The notes under the pieces: generated by a model
Databases searched by the model: none
What the model was told of the DNA's origin: nothing
What the model saw: the letters and a program-made list of their open reading frames with translations, nothing else
Source: Hydractinia symbiolongicarpus
Lineage: Eukaryota; Cnidaria; Hydrozoa; Anthoathecata; Hydractiniidae
Reading direction: 5' to 3'
Length of the DNA stretch: 64,000 nt
NCBI RefSeq assembly: GCF_029227915.1
Contig: NC_079877.1
Coordinates: 15,856,851-15,920,850, forward strand
Translations under genes and position numbers: made by a program
In this document: positions 58,095 through 64,000 of the stretch, one piece after another
Layout of the letters: each line of letters begins with the position of its first letter
How positions within the stretch are numbered: the first letter of the stretch is position 1

Positions 58095-59480
58095 CCCTTT
58101 AGAGCCCAACCATACGAAATGTTCGTCAAATATTAGGAATTTTTTTATTTCTAGAAAGCTTTTGTGGTTCTAATTGAGGAACCATCATTAATGTCTTTGC
58201 CTTACCTATTTTTAAATTGTTACACATTTGCGCCACATGTAACAAATTTAAAAAAATACAACCTACGAAGGGAACTAAAACCACATGTTTTACTTATCAG
58301 ATCTTATAAGCATTGCTGCCAAGTTAAAAGACTGCATCAAGAATGTATAAAAAAAATACAGTTTCATTTAAGTTAGAAACCCAGCTCGGATGTCACCCTA
58401 TTTACATTTCGTAAAATTAACATATATTCTCATGCATGGAAGACACTAAAAAAATTCCTGCTTTTTGGAAATTTGTTATATATTTGAACAATGTTGGTTT
58501 CCTCAAATTGAATATGCTTTTTTGGCTGTAGATCGGCAGACAGAATTAACGAGCTTAACTTTAACGAACGATGAGACCAGTGGAACTGCTTAAGAACATC
58601 CAAAAGTGGTAAAGATGTAAATTAATTGTCTGCACCAACACCATTTCGGGAAAAGCAATGTTGTATTTCTTTTCCCCTGTAGATGTCAAAATCATGTAGT
58701 AAACCACTGGATCCACTTCTTTCACAAAGTTTGAACCCTTTTACATTGTCGCAGAATAGTACACCCGTGGAAATGCAACCATGATTTCGTCAAGGAAATG
58801 ATATTCCTCTGGTGACACGTTCAAAAAGTTGCTGCGTAGTTTCTGAAAGAGTCAAATCTTCTTTGCGCGATCTTTTTCTTTTGTTTCTACTCATACCGAC
58901 ATATTATCAAGGGAATGCATGTTTCGTAAAAGCCTGTAAAAACGATTTCTTGACATAACGGAATTTACACCGTCATGCATTATATATGTTTACCAATACG
59001 ATCTCATGCACAGCAAGTTACAAGTGCCATTGTGAATTATACACCGATAAACTTCTCCAAATCCCCAAGGTGGAGTTGTTGCTTACACCTATGAAGTGAA
59101 CACTGTATAAGTTAGTTTGCTCAGAAACATCCGCAAGGAGTTCAACAGTAATTAGCATTTTGAAATACTGGTAAGGATTTGTGTCATCAGAAGGGGTTGC
59201 CTGCAGCGGTTTTTTTATGTTGTATCTGCTGGATCATTCAGTTCCACTTTACGGCAGAGTGGGTCCTTGGCTACCTACCTTGTCTTTGCAATTAAGAATA
59301 GTAGTGAATCATCTTCCTCATCAAAACTGTTACTGGAATCTTCATCACTTCCATCAGTAAGGTTTGATCTTTTAAGGCTGGCTGCGGAGGAACAGCTTCG
59401 GCATAATAATTTTCTACAAAACACATACAAGGCTCAACATAAGTCAGAGTAACTTGACCCTTTCCTCCTCACTTTCCTCC
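58095..59480 (-). pseudogene. piggyBac-type transposase relic
   Basis: One end is TTAA followed by CCCTTTAGAGCCC (58,091-58,107), the typical piggyBac target site and start. Reading leftward on the minus strand, fragments appear in normal order. First comes an acidic N-terminal stretch (near 59,350-59,290, DEDSSNSFDEEDD). Next are NPYQYFKM and EQTNLYSVHF (near 59,190-59,090) and NVSPEEYHFLDEIMVAF (near 58,820-58,760). Then follow LLHDFDIYRGKE (near 58,710-58,670) and a cysteine-containing tail (near 58,330-58,200). Stops and frame changes separate the blocks, and at least 200 bp of the middle is missing. The other terminal repeat was not found. It is dead and older than the neighbouring P-type element. 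Confidence 0.7.
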
Positions 59481-62400
59481 ATCAAGAATGTCCAAAGGTT
59501 TTTTCCTACATATTTTCCCATATATCAAAATAAATAATACTTTGAACACAAACACATGAGAAAAACTGGTTGTAGTATATTTGCTGTTTGTTTTAGACCA
59601 TCCATCAACCTTCAACAATCAGAATATACACACAAAATTGCTTACAGAAACTCCATAAATGCAGAAAAATCTATAAGGAGAGGTCAGCCGACTGGCAAAA
59701 CAGCCAGAATTTAAAATGGCAGTTTCAGTTAATTTTGCCTTTATAACCAAGAAAAACATAGAAACGCTATATCCCATCGCTCAGAGTGCGAAACAGATGC
59801 GATACAATGAGTCTTGTTAATACATGCTTTCCGATGCTTTTGCTTTAACCCTGGCTAACTTTTGTAGCAGATCAACTACACGGAGCGAGAAAGGTTTAAT
59901 GACAGTATCACATTTACCTTTACGATGTAAAATTTTTTCTCACAAATTCAATTCACAATTCTATTCAGAGTCAAGATAGAGAACAACCGTCACGAAAGAT
60001 GCCAAATAGATGATTTCGGATATCAATGACATGCTTGCATAACGTTTTGCCTGCAGTGAACTTGTAAAAAATGATCTATAGATGTATTCAGTGAGCGCTT
60101 CATAACCATCCGATGTGTACTAAGCCTATAAGAGAATCGGTTTTGAATTGGTTGAAAAGAGTACCTCGTCATTTGAAGAAAGTGATCAGAAAGGAGTAAA
60201 CTAAAATGGAATATTTTTTAAGCCATACGGCATTACAAAGTCATTACTAAGAAGTGACCACAAATGTTTTGTAATAGTTATAAACTCTTTTACATATTAT
60301 ACATCAAACTACGTACAGCTTAAATCAACGCGCAGAAAATACACTGCAGCTAACGCGACATTATGCACACTTGGCTTAGTGTCATTGACGCGTAACGCTT
60401 TCGATGTCCTTAAATCTGTTTGTGCTTGCATTATCACTAACGTCAGTCATTTTAAAGTTTTGCACATGGCAAAAGTAGGCGCCAACGGCGCTACTTTGTC
60501 TTCATTGTCTGATTCGGCAGGGTAAATGTGGCTAGTTTGGCTTTGCATGCATTGCAGCATGGACAATTAATACGGTTAACGAATTAGCTTCTTAGCGGTA
60601 TATTAACAAATGCCTTAATCAGTGTGTTAACAGGATTAACCGTCAAGAACTATCAGTCGATGGTGGAAAAAAAGTTTTTAAAAATTATTTTAGCTCTGTA
60701 ATTAATAACCTTTTCGGTGTGCTCGATGTTTCAACGCAAATATTTATGATTTCATGCAAAGGAATGTAGGGCTGTATTACTTTGCAATTAGCAGATGCTG
60801 TAGAAAATAATTCAGATATCATTTAAAAAATTAGCACTGGACTTACGCAGTAACAGCTCTCGACACCAGTGAAACTGACATATGCCAAAACTCTGAGCGA
60901 CCTCGAAGCGTTGCAACTACAATAAGCCGAACTGATCCAAGGAATGTATTGCGCAAATCACAGTTTTTGGAGATTTTAATATTCGAATTGACCAAAAAAT
61001 AAATATCTTATCGTAGAAACAAATTCCTAATAAACCAACTTAATTTTTATTCTAAATAAAATTGTGGCCGAAATTACAACCAAGATCATTGTCATTGTCT
61101 GCCTAAATCAACCTTTAAGGTACTTGAAGCGCCCCGGAGCTTCGTAATTTAGAACCCTAACTGTTCCTTGCGTTGTAGAGCTATTTTTAATTTACCATCT
61201 AAATAACACTATTTCCTAAAATTACACATTATACAAAAAGATCTTTGAATTTTGGTCAAATTGCCGAAGGAAAGGTAAAACGAGTTCGCCATTTACTTTA
61301 TCTGAGGCTATTCCAGTGAAGCAAACCTTGCTACACTTGCATATCTGCCTACTCAAAGTGACAGGTCTAGTTAAGGAACACTTGGTAAATAAGACTAGCC
61401 ATCGAAGTATAATATTTGATGGTGATATACTGGCCAGGTTACAATATGTTCATGGTAAAAATGAAAAAGGTGATTTCTTTAAAGGGATTTAATTATTTTT
61501 AAATTATGGTAGTGCTCGAAGAGATTCAAATTGCAGAAGAGAAAATATATAAGCAGTACAAATTATGGATATATTTGAATAACGGAAACTCTAATTACAG
61601 AGGGTCAACTATACATACACATTGCACTAAGGTAAGGTGGGAAGAAATTAGGCTGAAGTACTCTAGCAAAAATAAAAAAGTATCCTGTCCCATTGTAACA
61701 TATTGCATCGTTTATTATCCAGTTCCGTCTGTCCCTTTAGTTGGCTGGAACAAACCACGTGATAAAATGAAATAATTGCGTTAACTAAGAAGTTGCGCTG
61801 TAAGAAGTAAAAAGAACATGTACGGGCAAAGCCTTGTACAATTATACAATGTTATTGTTGTTGTGGATTTACATAAAAGCTTTTTATTTGCAGCTTTTAA
61901 GGGCAATATTCACACACGGAAAAAATTCCGTATACTGGAATGGATCAAACAAAAACAAAAGCTTTGCACATGCTCATTGTTAGCTCATTACGCAATCGAA
62001 ACGGAAAATTGTTCGGTCAGAGAAGCCAGAAGAAAGTTGAAATATTTTAAACTTTTTTTCTGCTCCGTGGAGCAACTAGCATTTTTGAGCAAAAACAAGC
62101 TGCAAAAAATAATCAAATGGCATCAACAAACCATCGGCAGCAGCTAACACATGGTTTTCATCCATATTATGTTGTTGTTATTGTCGTAGCAACGTAGAAA
62201 TTAATTTTCGCTTTTCAACGTACTGGAACAGATTTTTATCATACCCGGTCCAGTGCGCGGAAGGCTTTCCGTGTGTGGAAATTGGCCTTTATAATGAAAT
62301 CAACAACACCCTGTTTTGTGATAATAAGCACAATAAATAACGTTTTTTAAGCGGATTCTTCCACGGTATTATTAGTATTATGTATTCTTCTATAAAAAAC

Positions 62401-64000
62401 ATAAATCTTAATTTTACCCACAAACAACTTTTAACTTGTTCTGTTTTGCCGATGTGTCTATTTCATAATGCCTCAATAATATTATTTTTTGAAATTGTTG
62501 AATAAAAAGGTGAATTGTTATGTTTCATTGCATATATTTAATATTGGAAAAATTTGTGAAAGGTAAATAAATTAAATTCATTCCAGTCAAATATATTTTT
62601 ACCGAATAGAAATGATTGCTGATTTTTCTCATTTTTTCTTCACAGATATGGTATCTTAACACAGATATTTTAAATCTTGTAAAATTTTGCCACTGAACAA
62701 ATTCCGTTAAACCAGTATAAAATTTTCTTGAGAAAACTTATACAGTGGGAAGTCTGGTAACGTTCGAATCGCCACTTTCTCCTTGAAACTTAAAAGTAAT
62801 TTTTTACACATTGCGAATCGCAGATGCTTAGCTTACGAAAAATTTTAAATTTCGACATTATAATAGTGTTTTCGCGAGTTTCTTTTTTCAATTCGTGAAG
62901 TCGCAAAAGTTTATCTAAAAAGATTATGATGTTTCAAAACATGAAGAGATGTGGCCGGGACGAACAAACCATTTCAAAAGTTTTTTATGGAAGAAATAGT
63001 AGTTTTAGCGATCCTACAGGTCATCTGCAGGCTCCATATACTGGAAACGTTAACTATAATTAGCAGCATTATAAAGAAGTGATGCACAAAGCCCTGTATT
63101 GCTGGTGAAAAGCTACTTGCAGATATGAAAGCAGTTTTAGATTCGTTTTTGCAAAAGAACTTTTAAACATTGACTACAACGAAAAAAATTGTCTGGAGCT
63201 TTTTTAATGGACAACAATCATCAATAAGAATTATCAAATTTAATTCAAATGTAAGAAACCCACGAGTTGAATCTTTTCAGTGAGTTAATCTAAACTAGGA
63301 GTCAAAGCAACAAAGAAATAAAACTAAACTTTAATAAGGGGATGATTTAAATTCCGCGGAATTTTTCTACTGATTGGAATTATGCTGTAAGTTTTTGACT
63401 TAGAGGTGAGAGATTAAGCTACTATGCCTTTAATGGGAATTACCATTTAAAGCATGCTTAATGTGGAAAGAAAGAAAATCTAGCAATACCTGCGAACTGT
63501 GAAACTTGAACAAGAAAGACATTCGTCTTGAACCATCTGCGAAGAGTTTAAACAAATTATTAGACACGTTAGTACCTATTTTATGTGGTAAGACTAAAGA
63601 CATCAAACTCGTCCTTATCGCCTCTTAGGGTTTTTTACCAGGATGATTTTTTGGGCACAACTAAAGTGCCTTCTGCAATAAAATTTTTGACCCTGCTATC
63701 TAACGCATTGATTTTCAGAAGAATTTACAATATTGGGTTAATGCCGTATCGCATCTTCTTACCAATACCTTATCGTTAAAAAGGGTTGGTAGTAAGTGAC
63801 TAAGTTTTAGCTCCGGGACTAATATATTGTACCGATGTTTTTTACCAATAAACTATATTTACTGACTATATTTTTGATCGAGTAAATCTTTTAATGACCT
63901 TTATTAGAATTTATTAGCATAACCTTTTTTAGTACATTAAGATCCCAAATGTCCCAAAAATTTGAAGATTCAATGGTTGGTTATTTACTGTTCATAATTT
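59481..64000. other. Intergenic, no convincing gene
   Basis: Plus-strand frames at 61,506-61,775 (89 codons) and 61,818-62,147 (109 codons) are the longest. The second has a pyrimidine-rich AG before about 61,890 (TTTTTATTTGCAG) and a basic, cysteine-containing translation, but no recognisable family and no partner exon. The remainder is AT-rich with no motif. Confidence 0.4.

Noticed and set aside
61506-62147. Two plus-strand frames of 89 and 109 codons
   Set aside because: No recognised motif, no clear exon pairing and ordinary AT-rich composition. Left unannotated.

Overview
This is an AT-rich, repeat-dense piece of animal nuclear DNA with spliced genes (GT-AG introns, short exons, long introns). 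The gene content suggests a cnidarian, most likely a hydrozoan. The points in favour are a jellyfish-toxin-like secreted protein, a THAP/P-type transposon, an NXPE-type PC-esterase gene and abundant short AGCT/TAGC runs. No ribosomal or mitochondrial marker is present, so this placement is an inference.

Positions 1-17,000 are mostly repeats. A complex repeat family of about 1.5 kb per unit, with its own diverged sub-repeats and a GC-rich hairpin, occurs as an almost identical direct duplication (1-3144 and 13,690-16,966). A third, diverged unit lies at 12,130-13,689. Between them lie the first exon of a small secreted cysteine-rich peptide (5270-5413, minus) and a 1.86-kb non-autonomous DNA transposon (5990-7845). 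That transposon carries five perfectly phased 60-bp repeats built on an AAGACGTCTT palindrome.

From 33,695 down to 18,870 (minus strand) a nine-exon gene can be assembled with every intron phase in agreement. Its product is about 661 residues: a signal peptide, a helical N-terminal part with one glycine-rich hydrophobic segment, a C-terminal part with three beta/gamma-crystallin-like motifs, and an acidic tail. The layout recalls pore-forming proteins, but the function is unproven. Its introns hold old copies of the repeat family and a decayed satellite.

From 34 to 64 kb the main items are two intronless paralogous genes (40,642-42,456 and 55,316-57,175, both minus). Each ends in a zinc-dependent deaminase-like domain (HAE ... 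PCxxC) behind a long alpha-helical, ankyrin-like region. They are the best candidates for something undescribed. Between them sit a complete P-type transposon (43,518-49,235), an intronless NXPE-like PC-esterase gene (51,093-52,505) and a pogo-like MITE (52,959-53,474). The P-type element has 35-bp perfect terminal inverted repeats and a 7-bp target duplication. It holds a THAP transposase gene broken by at least three lesions, and a convergent companion C2H2 zinc-finger gene. A piggyBac relic lies at about 58,095-59,480. The last 4.5 kb shows nothing convincing.
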